DNA of 64,000 nt from Candidatus Cryosericum septentrionale (GCF_003570995.1 NZ_QXIY01000030.1:1-64000), one strand, 5' to 3'; positions 8,862-17,386 are shown, counted from the first letter of the stretch. Program-made: numbers and translations. Notes: generated from the sequence alone by a model not told the origin.

Positions 8862-9464
8862 CTACACCAGGCCGGACTGGCGATGCTGGATCGCAAGGCG
8901 CCGGTGACGGTCGAGCAACTTCTTTGTGGGGACAGCCACCAGCGACGTCGCCATGTGGAACAGCAGCACCTGTGAGCGCCCCCCTCGGTACTCGATGTAT
9001 AGGCCACACGCCAAGCCGATGCTCGCGCCTAGATCGGAGTTGTGCGTCAGCAGGTACAGACCGCCGAACAGCCCCAGCGCCACCGACATCTCAAGTGGCA
9101 TCAGCACGAGCAGGGTCCCCAACGTGGTCGCCAGGCCCTGCCCCCCGCGGAAGTGTGCGAACAGCGGGAAGTCGTGGCCAAGCACGGTCGCCCAGGCTGC
9201 CGCAAGGAGCCAGCCCTGCGAGAGGCCGAGAGCCCGTGCCAGCAGGACTGCCGCCGCTCCCTTGAGGAAGTCGCAGATTGCCACGATCACGGCGGGACCG
9301 GCTCCGATGGTGCGCGCCACGTTGCGTGCCCCCATGTTCCCGTCGCCCACCTCCCGGATGTCGACACCTTTCCGCCATGCCACGATGACCGCCGACGGGA
9401 TGGACCCCAGCAGATAGGCAACAGTCACTACAAGAATGGCCGGAAACAGTTCCAAGTACGTCAT
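8862..9464 (-). CDS. plsY: Glycerol-3-phosphate acyltransferase PlsY
   Basis: A 200-residue integral membrane enzyme that transfers an acyl group from acyl-phosphate to glycerol-3-phosphate, the first step of phospholipid synthesis. PlsY motifs are clear: LLGSIPSAVIV near the N-terminus, the GDGNMGARNVAR loop, FLKGAAAVLLA, and the phosphate-binding HFRGGQGLATTLG. Several membrane helices are evident. ATG 9464 is preferred over the GTG at 9473 because AGGAGG is 9 bases from it. It lies 24 bp downstream of the zinc-ribbon gene, likely an operon. A second plsY lies at 52127-52717. Confidence 0.92.
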   Translation of the reverse strand: MTYLELFPAILVVTVAYLLGSIPSAVIVAWRKGVDIREVGDGNMGARNVARTIGAGPAVIVAICDFLKGAAAVLLARALGLSQGWLLAAAWATVLGHDFPLFAHFRGGQGLATTLGTLLVLMPLEMSVALGLFGGLYLLTHNSDLGASIGLACGLYIEYRGGRSQVLLFHMATSLVAVPTKKLLDRHRRLAIQHRQSGLV

Positions 9465-9488
9465 ACCACCCACCTCCTCGTCGGACGG

Positions 9489-9992
9489 CTACCGGACGAG
9501 GAGCGCGACGACGAACAGCACGACCATCAGAGCGGAGGCGATGAACAAGATCTGACGCTCCTGCTTCGTGGGTGTGGGGATGGAACCCAGCCACCATGAG
9601 CGCGCAGGGAACCGGGCCGGCTGGAACGCAGACCATGAGGTGCCCCGGCTCGTCGTCGACCACGAGTCCCCCGGAACGGAGCGCACTCTCGTCCAGGAAC
9701 GCCGCCCGGCGCGCAGCATGGCCTCTCGGACACGTGCCAGCACAGGACGTGCGCCGGATGACCACCACGAGATCCGCCTCGCCGAGCGGGACACAGACGG
9801 AGGTATCTGTGAGGGACCACGCCCTACGCGCTCTATCAGGACGCGCCCGCAGGACGGGCACCGTTCGGACTCCCATGGGATGACGGAATGGCAGAAAGGG
9901 CAGGGACGGTGGCCGGTGGGCATGTCTCCGCCGGTGCCGTTCGTCCGTTGCTGATACTCCTGTCCCTGCACATGCGATGGACCGTAATCCAT
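9489..9992 (-). CDS. Zinc-ribbon protein with C-terminal membrane helix
   Basis: A 168-residue protein. Two CxxC pairs (CPFC at about 32-35 and CPSC about 15 residues later) form a zinc ribbon, and the C-terminus (QILFIASALMVVLFVVALLVR) is one membrane helix, so it is probably a tail-anchored zinc-ribbon protein. ATG 9992 has AGGAGG 6 bases upstream. The middle (about residues 60-130) is unusually rich in Arg, Ser and Trp, while the neighbouring frame gives a more protein-like sequence (EADLVVVIRRTS, GLVVDDEPGHLMVCVPAG), so a pair of compensating frameshifts is possible. Upstream of plsY in the same direction. Confidence 0.6.
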   Translation of the reverse strand: MDYGPSHVQGQEYQQRTNGTGGDMPTGHRPCPFCHSVIPWESERCPSCGRVLIERVGRGPSQIPPSVSRSARRISWWSSGARPVLARVREAMLRAGRRSWTRVRSVPGDSWSTTSRGTSWSAFQPARFPARSWWLGSIPTPTKQERQILFIASALMVVLFVVALLVR

Positions 9993-10046
9993 GACGACCT
10001 CCTGTCGTGGCAGACAGTATACAGCGGTCGCGCTGGACATGAAGGG

Positions 10047-10074
10047 GGCCCCACGTCCTTGCCGACGTGGGGCC
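10047..10074 (-). terminator. Hairpin downstream of the SLH-binding-protein gene
   Basis: A perfect 11-bp stem (GGCCCCACGTC / GACGTGGGGCC) with a 6-base loop, 50 bases past the stop of the gene at 10124. No long T-run follows on either strand, so termination is inferred from position and stem strength. Confidence 0.6.
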
Positions 10075-10123
10075 TTGAGGCTATGCGATGTCTTTTCTCG
10101 TGGTGCTATGTGTCAGGTCTTGC

Positions 10124-12319
10124 CTACTTGAACCAATACCAGTACTGGACGTTCCAGTTGTTGTAGATGGTGCAAGAGAAGAAGTGATCGTAGCCCTTGA
10201 GACCCTTGCGGACTTCGTCGGGATAGATGCGCTGTTCGAGATACAGGCACGGAAGATCTTCAGCAAAGATGTCCTGGATGTGAGAGTAGGCTTCCTTGAG
10301 GGCAACGGCCGTGGTGGCCTTCTCCGCTGTGTTGAGCCACTTGTCCATATCAGCGCTGCTGTAGCGGTAGTTGTTCTGGCCGTTCATGCCATTCTTCTCA
10401 GTGGGAATCTGATCGCTCCGGAAGGCGAGCACTGATCCGAATACGTCATAGTTGTCGAAGCTGACACCGTGCAGGTTGACGATGAAGGTTCCGGCAGTGG
10501 CAGCATCCAGGATGCCGTCGAAGTCCTTGGGGTCCTGCTCGACCGTGATACCGAGCTTGGCGAGCATGGGCTGCATGAGGGTGACTTCGCGTTCACGGAA
10601 GGTGGCACCAGTCGAATACGGAATCTTCAGGGTGGCCGGGGTACCATCCGGAAGGGCGCGCGCCGTCTTGGCGGCGTTCCACTTCCAGCCGGCGGCATCC
10701 AGGAGCGCGTTTGCCTTGGTGGGGTTGTACGCATACTTGGCCAGGACCGGCTTGAAGTAGACGGAACCGGAGGACAGGGGCGACAGGACGGCTTCAGTAC
10801 CAACCAGAGCCTTCAGGGTGATGGTCTTGCGGTCGATACCGTAGTAGAAGGCCTGGCGAACGCGCTTGTCCTTGAACCACGCGGAGGTCAGGTTCCACTC
10901 CATGATACCTGCAGAAGTGGACTTGTTGTAGTACACGTTGAAACTCTTGCCCATCTTTGACTCGAACTGCTGGGCAAGGTCAAGGGTCAGCGATTCGGAG
11001 GAGACGTCGGGCTGACCGGTCAGCATGTTAATCAGCAGGGTGTTGGTGGCGAGGATGAACTTCTCGGTGATGGTATCGAAGACGGGCTGACCACCGAACC
11101 AATTCTTGTTCGCAGCAAGGGTCATGTACTGGCCTTGGACGTTGGTCTTGACGGTGTACGGGCCACAGTAGACCGGTTTGTTGTTGAAGGCGGAGGTGTT
11201 GATGCTCTTGGGATCCTTGACGAACTGAGGTCCCAGGATGTGCTTCGGATAGATGGTCCAGCCCACGGGGATGTAGGTATTCCAGCTCTTCCAATAGATG
11301 CGGCACGTGTAGTTGTTGATCTTCTGGATCTTGGTGACGAGGTCCATGGGTGAGCGCGTCACGACCTGGATGGCGTCGGACATGTAGAGCTGATGCGAGA
11401 AGATGTAGTCGTCGATGGTGACAAGCTGGCCATCGGACCACTTCATGCCCTTGCGGAGCTCCACGTCGGAGATGACGGTGCCGTCAGCGTTGCGGATGAG
11501 GTGCTTGTTCGCAAGCGTCGGAACGTACTTGGCCATCTCGGGGAAAGGAACGCCGTAGGGGGTCACCGAGATCGGAGCGCTGGCCAGGAAGGTCACGGCC
11601 TTCATCGTATACGCGGAGTCGGAGATGAGCGGGAACAGGTTCTCGGGGGCGTTCTCATCAACCATGGTTATCGTCTTCTTGCCGGTGGCAGGAGGCGTTA
11701 TGGTGTTGTAGATAGCGAACGCGCAGTCGCCACGGGTGGCGGACATGGTGGGGTTCAGGTTGCGGGATTTGTCCCACGTCAGGAGCTGGACACGCGGGCG
11801 GACAGCGATGGTAACGGCGCCGATCGCGTAAGTACCGATCTTGGGCTCGTCGTTGGCGAAGGCGACGGACTCCTTGATGGTCTTGGACTCAGCTTCCTTG
11901 CCGATGACGCGGACCAGCAGGACAGCCATGTCCTGACGCTTGATCTGGGCAGCGGGAGCGTACTTCCCGCCACCGATGCCCTTAATGTAGCCGGCCTTGA
12001 CGGCGGCTTCGACATAGCCATATGACCAGCGGGATGCTGCAACATCGGTGAACGAGGCCTTTGCGGGCTTCACGAGGGCGAGACCCTTGGCGACAACGAT
12101 CATCTTGGCGAACTCTTCGCGGGTGACCTTGCCCCCGGGCTTAAAGGTCCCATCGGTGTAGCCGGCGAGAACTTTCTTCGCGGCCAGGGCGGTGATCTCA
12201 TCAAATGCCCAGTATGACGCGGCGACATCCTTGAAGCCGGCGGCGCGCGCGGTCAGTACTGGAGAACAAACGGCAAGCAGCATAACAACTGCAAGAACGA
12301 TAGATAGGAATCTCCTCAT
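10124..12319 (-). CDS. SLH-domain-anchored solute-binding protein (family 5)
   Basis: A 731-residue secreted protein joining a surface anchor to a transporter binding protein. Signal peptide at residues 1-27 (MRRFLSIVLAVVMLLAVCSPVLTARA). Then three S-layer homology repeats: about 28-75 (FKDVAASYWAFDEI, GYTDGTFKPGGKVTREEFAKM), 88-140 (FTDVAASRWSYGYVEAAV) and a more divergent one (YAIGAVTIAVRP...SATRGDCAFAIY). From about 225 on it is a bacterial extracellular solute-binding protein family 5 (peptide/nickel type), with YCGPYTVK and VRQAFYYGIDRKTI. AAGGAG lies 7 bases before the ATG. No permease genes adjoin. The anchor suggests that it is held at the cell wall or S-layer. Confidence 0.88.
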   Translation of the reverse strand: MRRFLSIVLAVVMLLAVCSPVLTARAAGFKDVAASYWAFDEITALAAKKVLAGYTDGTFKPGGKVTREEFAKMIVVAKGLALVKPAKASFTDVAASRWSYGYVEAAVKAGYIKGIGGGKYAPAAQIKRQDMAVLLVRVIGKEAESKTIKESVAFANDEPKIGTYAIGAVTIAVRPRVQLLTWDKSRNLNPTMSATRGDCAFAIYNTITPPATGKKTITMVDENAPENLFPLISDSAYTMKAVTFLASAPISVTPYGVPFPEMAKYVPTLANKHLIRNADGTVISDVELRKGMKWSDGQLVTIDDYIFSHQLYMSDAIQVVTRSPMDLVTKIQKINNYTCRIYWKSWNTYIPVGWTIYPKHILGPQFVKDPKSINTSAFNNKPVYCGPYTVKTNVQGQYMTLAANKNWFGGQPVFDTITEKFILATNTLLINMLTGQPDVSSESLTLDLAQQFESKMGKSFNVYYNKSTSAGIMEWNLTSAWFKDKRVRQAFYYGIDRKTITLKALVGTEAVLSPLSSGSVYFKPVLAKYAYNPTKANALLDAAGWKWNAAKTARALPDGTPATLKIPYSTGATFREREVTLMQPMLAKLGITVEQDPKDFDGILDAATAGTFIVNLHGVSFDNYDVFGSVLAFRSDQIPTEKNGMNGQNNYRYSSADMDKWLNTAEKATTAVALKEAYSHIQDIFAEDLPCLYLEQRIYPDEVRKGLKGYDHFFSCTIYNNWNVQYWYWFK

Positions 12320-12633
12320 GTAATTCTCCTTCCTTAGCAGGGTAGTTGCTGAAATAGTTGCTGCAGATGGTTTCAGGTGGAACGGTGGTTGGCAAGCACC
12401 TCCTTCTTCGCAGGCAGTTATCGCATTCATTGACCTGAGTTACTCAGGCACGGTTACCAATTGGAAAAGATGCACCAGCAGCCTCCTAACATAGTGCACG
12501 TTCATGTTGCACCACAACGCACGGCAAGGCACGTCAACGTCTACTTGAACATTACACGAACGGCTATTTTTGTCAAGCAACAGGTGGGGCCCTGAGCACT
12601 GAACCCGACAACTGGTGGACAAGAAATGGTCGA
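12320..12633 (-). promoter_or_regulatory. Long leader of the SLH-binding-protein gene with possible leader peptide
   Basis: On the minus strand a promoter-like pair TTGACA (12571-12576) - 16 bases - TAATGT (12549-12554) would give a leader of about 220 bases. Within it GGAGG precedes a GTG at 12475 that opens an 11-codon frame (VHLFQLVTVPE) ending in TAA at 12440. That stop lies in a small hairpin (CCTGAGT / ACTCAGG, 12434-12448). This could be a translated leader peptide controlling the gene, but a random origin is not excluded. Nothing else is seen in this stretch. Confidence 0.35.
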
Positions 12634-14103
12634 TCAGACCTTGTTCTCCTGCTGTTCCTTGCGCCACTTGAAGAAATCGAGTGCGACCTGTGGGAAGATG
12701 GCATAGGACAGGACGTCTTCCTCCTGCTGGGTATACTCCTTGATCTCTTCGCGGAACTTGGCCATCTGGGGCTCAATCAGGTCTGCAGGGCGACAGTCGA
12801 TGGTCGGTTCGTCACCGATGATCAGCTGCTTGATTTCGTCGGAGATTGGCACCGACGCGCGGCCATACTCGCCCTTGACGAGAGCCTTGGTTTCCTTGGT
12901 GCACTGGACGTACCGGCCCATCATCACGTTGAACACGGCCTGCGTGCCGACGATCTGTGACGTAGGGGTGACGAGGGGTGGGTAGCCCAGATCCGCGCGC
13001 ACCTGTGGAACCTCCTTGAGAACCTCCTCGTACCGGTCGAGCATGTTGGCTTGCCTGAGCTGGCTGACCATATTGGAGATCATGCCGCCGGGCAGCTGGT
13101 AGATGAGCGCGTTCACGTCGACCCCCATCACTTTGGCGTCCAGCAGACCCGACTCCAGCGCCTTCTCGCGGACCGGGATGAAAAACTGTGCCACAACGTT
13201 CAGGGCTTCAAGGTCGATACCGGTGTCGTATGGCGTGCCTTTGAGTGCGGCCACCATCGTCTCCGTACAAGGCTGGGAGGTCGCCATCGCGAAGGGCGAG
13301 ATGGCGCAGTCGACCACGTCGGCGCCCGCCTCGATCCCCTTGAGGTACGACTGTCCAGCCAGCCCGGTCGTGTAGTGGCTGTGGATCTGGATGGGCAGGC
13401 TGGTCATCTTCTTGAGTGCTGCCACCAGGTCATAAGTCGCATAGGGGGTCAGCAGACCGGCCATGTCCTTGATGGCGATGCTGTCCACACCCATCTGCTC
13501 AAGTTCGCGGGCGATACCCACGTACTTGTCGACCGTATACGTCGGGGCAATGGTGTAGACAATGCAGCCCTGTGCGTTCCCGCCCAGCTTCTTGGTCGTC
13601 CGGATAGCGCGTTCCACATTGCGCATGTCATTGAGCGCGTCAAAGACGCGGATAATGTCGATACCATTTGTGAGCGACTTCTCGACAAAGGCGTCCACGA
13701 CATCGTCGGCGTAGTTCTTGTAGCCGAGAACGTTCTGGCCGCGCAGCAGCATCTGCAGCTTGGTATGCTTCATGGCATGGCGTACCGTGCGCAGACGTTC
13801 CCATGGGTCTTCGTGGAGGAAGCGCAGGCAGGAATCGAAGGTTGCCCCACCCCACATCTCGATGGAGTGATATCCGACCGCATCGATCGCCTCGAAGGCA
13901 GGCTCCATCTCCTTGGTGGTCATGCGGGTGGCAATGAGCGACTGCTGCGCATCCCGGAGGACCGTCTCCATGATGCCGACCTTGTGAGCCGGAGCCATAC
14001 TGGAGGATGGGGATGCTAAGTCGGGTCTGCTTTCGGCGCTAAGTTCCTCAATCTCGACGTCGAACGACTTGCTACCGACGTTCATGCTGAACTTGTTTGA
14101 CAC
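12634..14103 (-). CDS. Pyruvate carboxylase subunit B / oxaloacetate decarboxylase alpha-type carboxyltransferase
   Basis: A 489-residue carboxyltransferase of the PycB/OadA/PC-CT family that moves CO2 between biotin and pyruvate/oxaloacetate. Evident: VLRDAQQSLIATRM, GATFDSCLRFLHEDPWERL, RGQNVLGYKNY, DIIRVFDALND, SIAIKDMAGLLTPY with the active-site lysine, and HSHYTTG metal-ligand histidines. The GTG at 14103 is taken as start (GAGGGG 7 bases upstream). The N-terminus (FSMNVGSKSFDVEIEEL) resembles the first strands of a biotinyl domain, yet no biotinyl domain with its MKM lysine follows; the protein ends soon after the CT domain. The carrier and the biotin carboxylase must be encoded elsewhere. 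Confidence 0.88.
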   Translation of the reverse strand: MSNKFSMNVGSKSFDVEIEELSAESRPDLASPSSSMAPAHKVGIMETVLRDAQQSLIATRMTTKEMEPAFEAIDAVGYHSIEMWGGATFDSCLRFLHEDPWERLRTVRHAMKHTKLQMLLRGQNVLGYKNYADDVVDAFVEKSLTNGIDIIRVFDALNDMRNVERAIRTTKKLGGNAQGCIVYTIAPTYTVDKYVGIARELEQMGVDSIAIKDMAGLLTPYATYDLVAALKKMTSLPIQIHSHYTTGLAGQSYLKGIEAGADVVDCAISPFAMATSQPCTETMVAALKGTPYDTGIDLEALNVVAQFFIPVREKALESGLLDAKVMGVDVNALIYQLPGGMISNMVSQLRQANMLDRYEEVLKEVPQVRADLGYPPLVTPTSQIVGTQAVFNVMMGRYVQCTKETKALVKGEYGRASVPISDEIKQLIIGDEPTIDCRPADLIEPQMAKFREEIKEYTQQEEDVLSYAIFPQVALDFFKWRKEQQENKV

Positions 14104-14179
14104 GTGAACCCCCTCTGCAGCGATTTCTCCATCTCGAACCCGGCAGGACAGCGGTACCCCCGGCCACCAGCGTTTTGTC

Positions 14180-14210
14180 ATTATACCCTATTGTGTCCGA
14201 TGTGACACAA
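14180..14210 (-). promoter_or_regulatory. Promoter with 20-bp dyad upstream of pycB/oadA
   Basis: A perfect -10 box TATAAT (complement of 14180-14185) lies upstream of the gene. Five bases further up, 14191-14210, is an exact inverted repeat TTGTGTC - 6 bases - GACACAA covering the -35 area. The outer TTGTG...CACAA resembles Rex-type NAD(H)-sensing sites, but the inner bases differ, so the regulator is open. Confidence 0.5.
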
Positions 14211-14448
14211 CACTCCAGCCCACACGCCCCGGGGTGAAGACTCTCTGTCATCATGCCGGTGGACCCCCGCAGTGCCCGGACCACCGACAGCCTAGTCCAC
14301 CGGGCCGGTGTGCTCGCGCCGAAACACCGAAGGCCGAGCCACTCCGCGCAGTGAGTTTCATGTGCATCTCTGCCAGTAGTGTAGTCAACGGTTTCCAGGA
14401 CGTCAACAACGCACCTGTCGTCAAGGAACTACGAGAGCCCCAAATGCT

Positions 14449-14472
14449 CGACCCCCGCTTCGGCGGGGGTCG
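14449..14472 (-). terminator. Hairpin terminator with a 4-base loop
   Basis: A perfect 10-bp stem CGACCCCCGC / GCGGGGGTCG closed by TTCG on the plus strand (CGAA on the minus strand), 27 bases past the end of the decayed gene at 14499-15333. The remaining intergenic sequence (14211-14448) holds nothing I can support. Confidence 0.65.
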
Positions 14473-14498
14473 ACTTACGTCCTATGAGGAAGAGCGTG

Positions 14499-15333
14499 CT
14501 ATGTGTTGGACGGTGTCGAGAAGCCCGAGGCAGATCCTGGCCCCTTCATGCCGCCACCGAACCCACGGCCATCACCCCGGTCGCCACCTCCAAATCCTTT
14601 GCCACCAAGAGTTACGGTCTTGCCGTCTGTGCCGGTGAAGGACGTAGCCATGATGGTGTTCGCGTCCGCCGACGTCTTGAAGCCTTTGATCTTGACCTTC
14701 TCGCCGACCGTCACGGTGATGCTGCTCGCATCACGTCCGAGGATCACTATCACGATGGTGCCGTCGTCCTAGCTGACCTTGATCGTCGCCATTGCCTTTG
14801 GAGCTGGCTTCGTCGTATCACCCAGTCGCGGGGGTCGTCGTGGTCGGCACGTTGACTTCAGTAACGGTTCCAGCGACGCTCACCGTCTCGATGTTAGGCG
14901 TTCCGTCGGCCTTGCACAACGTAACGGTCTTGTCGTCAGCGCCCGTGAACGTCCAGACGTAAAGCTCATTGACGCTATTTCGTGTTGCCGACGTCCCTTC
15001 GACGGTGACGGTGTCACCGGCCTTCATCGTCATGCTTGCAGCCTCTCCGCGGCCAAACTCAAGCGTGTAGATCGTCCCGTCCGCATTGTCCTTAATCTTC
15101 GCATAGCCCGCAGGTCCACGGCGGAACATGCCCATGAAGCCGTGGCTGGACTCAGCCGTGCTGGGCGTCGAAACCTCCGTTACTGTGCCGGTTACCGAGA
15201 TGACATCGACAGTAGTTCCTTGTGGCGTCGTCACGGTCCGTACCTTGGTCGCTGCTGATACTATGGCGATACCGCCTGTAAGGAGCCCGGCGATGACAAC
15301 CGCCAGAACAACCTTTCCCAACGTCTTCCTCAT
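14499..15333 (-). pseudogene. Secreted two-repeat beta-domain protein, disrupted
   Basis: The first frame starts at ATG 15333 (SD GAAGGAAG) with a signal sequence (MRKTLGKVVLAVVIAGLLTG) and one domain ending FTGADDKTVTL. A second copy of that domain follows, but in another frame: the first frame stops at TGA 14818-14820, whereas skipping one base continues as DTTKPAPKAMATIKVS, hits an amber codon (14769-14771) and resumes DDGTIVIVILGRDASSITV to a Gly-rich tail ending at 14499. The repeats align well (DGTIYTLEFGRGEAASMTM against DGTIVIVILGRDASSITVT), so the two pieces are one ancestral gene with a frameshift and a nonsense codon. It resembles DUF5666-type OB/beta domains; function unknown. Confidence 0.7.
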
Positions 15334-15606
15334 GGTGTTCTTCCTTCTTACGGGGTCACCCCCGGAGTACAGCACCCATAGATGTTGCCACCTGTAGTAC
15401 GCCGCAGGGAGGGGTTTCATACGCGCTAGCCTGTGAAGAAAGCGCACGTCGGTCGTGATACTGATTCGGCCGCGCGGACTCGACGCAAACCGCAACCCAA
15501 CTGTCAAACGACTGCGCCCACACGTCCGCGGAAATGACGCGTGCGAATGACAGGTCAACTACAGCGGAAAAAGGGAAAGGTCAGGAGTGGAACTGGAAAC
15601 CGAGAT

Positions 15607-16128
15607 CTATGGAGCGGCAAACTCCGCGGTGAACGTAATCGTCTCTGCGGCGCGACCCAACTGCGAACCCACCGGTGCAACGCTGAGCAGCCTGGCATCG
15701 GGAGGTCCGCCTCCGGTCACGGTCAGGGTGTAGACACCTGGGCGCACAAAGACCTCGTAGGGGACCATTGAGCCGGTCCACTGCTGCGCTCCATTCAACC
15801 GGAAGGTGAGGCGTCCCGACCATGCCGTCCCCTTCTGGGTCGCCTCGATGTGGACAACGGTCTCACCGTCCGGCACCATGACGCGCCTGACCTGTCCGAA
15901 GAAAACGGGCAGAACCATCCCCAGAACAACGCAGAACGCCAGGAAGACCGGCAAGCCGCGCTTCGCCTTTGACAGTTTCTCCGAATCGCGCCAGCCGGAG
16001 CGTGCCTGTTCCGACCTAGCCGAAGGCGCCACCTTGTAGCGGGATCGACCATGATAGCGGGCACCATCTGCACTCCTAGATGGGCGAGGAGCTGTCGTGT
16101 ATGAACTGCGTGACTTGTAGAGTCTCAT
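15607..16128 (-). CDS. Single-pass membrane protein of unknown function
   Basis: A 173-residue protein with a basic N-terminal tail (MRLYKSRSSYTTAPRPSRS...), one membrane helix at about 59-79 (GLPVFLAFCVVLGMVLPVFF) and an external beta-rich domain (VVHIEATQKGTAWSGRLTFRL ... YEVFVRPGVYTLTVTGG). GGAG lies 5-6 bases upstream of the ATG. It lies 143 bp downstream of the zinc-ribbon membrane protein gene in the same direction. I do not recognise a family. The 270 bases on its 3' side (15334-15606) contain no supported gene. Confidence 0.6.
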   Translation of the reverse strand: MRLYKSRSSYTTAPRPSRSADGARYHGRSRYKVAPSARSEQARSGWRDSEKLSKAKRGLPVFLAFCVVLGMVLPVFFGQVRRVMVPDGETVVHIEATQKGTAWSGRLTFRLNGAQQWTGSMVPYEVFVRPGVYTLTVTGGGPPDARLLSVAPVGSQLGRAAETITFTAEFAAP

Positions 16129-16271
16129 CTATTCTCCATCTTCAGTATAGCAGGCTTCGATGCACTGCCAATCCTGGCGCGACAGTTGACAGGGTCGGTA
16201 TGTCCCGAACCTGTCGAGGCGATCCTTGAGTGTGAGACACTGCAGCTCTTCGGACGTGCCGCCCGCTCGCG

Positions 16272-16964
16272 CTATGAGTGACGGAACAGACTGACCAGCG
16301 CAACCAAGAACCCAACCAGAACCATCACCATCGCTGTCACCGACACCCACGCTCCTGACGACAGAAACGTTCCGAGGCCGCTGGACCCGCCGGCGGCTAT
16401 CGCCGCGAAAACTGCCCACAGAAGGATCAGGTCGACGACCGATACGGCCAGACTCGCCACGAAGGCAAGCGCGACGCTGAGCCCCCCGCGGGCAAACAGC
16501 ATGAGAAAGCCGCATACGATGATGGACAGATCAACACCCACGTTCGACGGGGTCAGCCCCCCTTCGAGCACCAGGGCATGCATTGCCAGCATGATGATTC
16601 CGGCGATCAGAGTCAGTGCTCCACCACCAACGCGCTTCCGGGACGGCGCTCGCTGTGCTGTCATCCTCCCCTGCTGTGATCCAGCACGATAAACGCCGAC
16701 AGTGGGAGGGGGACCAGCATATGTTTCCTGCGGCGGGGTAGTAGCGATTTCACCATGTGGAGCACGCTGCTGCGAGGCAGGCGTGCCATACGGTCCTGCT
16801 GACGGCGTCTGCTGAGGAACAGGCGGCGAGGGGGGAACGGGTCGCTCGACTTCGCCAGGCCCTGGCGTCTGCACGACCGTGACTTCCGCCCCACAATGTG
16901 GACAGTGCTTCACCCCAGGTGGCAACGTCTCACCGCACTGAGTACAGAACTTCGCAGTTTCCAT
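16272..16964 (-). CDS. Zinc-ribbon protein with four membrane helices
   Basis: A 230-residue protein. The N-terminal METAKFCTQCGETLPPGVKHCPHCG is a zinc ribbon of two CxxC pairs, followed by a Pro/Gln-rich linker (about 30-115) and about four membrane helices (GGGALTLIAGIIMLAMHALV, VDLSIIVCGFLMLFA, LSVALAFVASLAVSVVDLILLWAVFAAIAAG, VSVTAMVMVLVGFLVALVSLF). ATG 16964 is preferred over 16988 as it has GGGGGTG upstream and starts directly at the ribbon. The same architecture class occurs at 9489-9992 and in the remnant at 17088-17236. Confidence 0.7.
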   Translation of the reverse strand: METAKFCTQCGETLPPGVKHCPHCGAEVTVVQTPGPGEVERPVPPSPPVPQQTPSAGPYGTPASQQRAPHGEIATTPPQETYAGPPPTVGVYRAGSQQGRMTAQRAPSRKRVGGGALTLIAGIIMLAMHALVLEGGLTPSNVGVDLSIIVCGFLMLFARGGLSVALAFVASLAVSVVDLILLWAVFAAIAAGGSSGLGTFLSSGAWVSVTAMVMVLVGFLVALVSLFRHS

Positions 16965-17087
16965 GCTTACACCCCCATAGAATAACATGTAGCAGCTCTG
17001 ACAGCTGCCTGGACCTGCCTGAAGTAACCCTCGATAGCGCCAGTATACGGAACGCCTCTCTTGCTACAAGAGCGCATATGGACTCCT

Positions 17088-17236
17088 TCAGAACATATGA
17101 ACTGACTGCCTCCCCTGCTGGATGCCATCCGGCGTCGCCGGATGAAGGCCGGCGATTTCCGGTCCACAGTTCGGGCAATGCTTCCCCTCGGGGACAGAGG
17201 TTTGCCACACTCGATGCAGAACTTCATAGGTTCCAT
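17088..17236 (-). pseudogene. Frameshifted remnant of a zinc-ribbon gene
   Basis: From an ATG at 17236 with a good SD (GGAGG, 7 bases upstream) the sequence reads MEPMKFCIECGKPLSP; in the next frame it continues EGKHCPNCGPEIAGLHPATPDG and stops at 17088. Together this is a copy of the neighbour's zinc ribbon, interrupted by a one-base deletion in the TCCCCGAGGGG stretch and lacking the membrane part. It looks like a decayed duplicate of the gene at 16272. Confidence 0.6.
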
Positions 17237-17353
17237 CGTTGGTCCTCCGGGGCCGTCTGGTCTTCTCCATGCAAGTTCGGCGGTCATGTGATCATCCATG
17301 CTGCGCTCAGTATACGGGGTGGGCGACGGGTTTCAACGACGACTGCGACTTAC

Positions 17354-17386
17354 TTGACAGGGCGGGGCACAAGGTCATGATAAAAT
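17354..17386 (+). promoter_or_regulatory. Probable lysA promoter
   Basis: A consensus -35 TTGACA at 17354-17359 is followed 17-21 bases later by an AT-rich -10 region (ATGATAAAAT, 17377-17386), about 85 bases upstream of the lysA ATG. I saw no lysine-riboswitch features in the leader. Confidence 0.45.

Noticed and set aside
11393-12025. 210-codon open frame opposite the SLH-binding-protein gene
   Set aside because: Antisense shadow of a clearly coding gene; no SD and low-complexity composition.
13051-14019. 322-codon open frame opposite the carboxyltransferase gene
   Set aside because: It is a shadow of a well-conserved gene with high GC3; the product has no domain signs and no SD.
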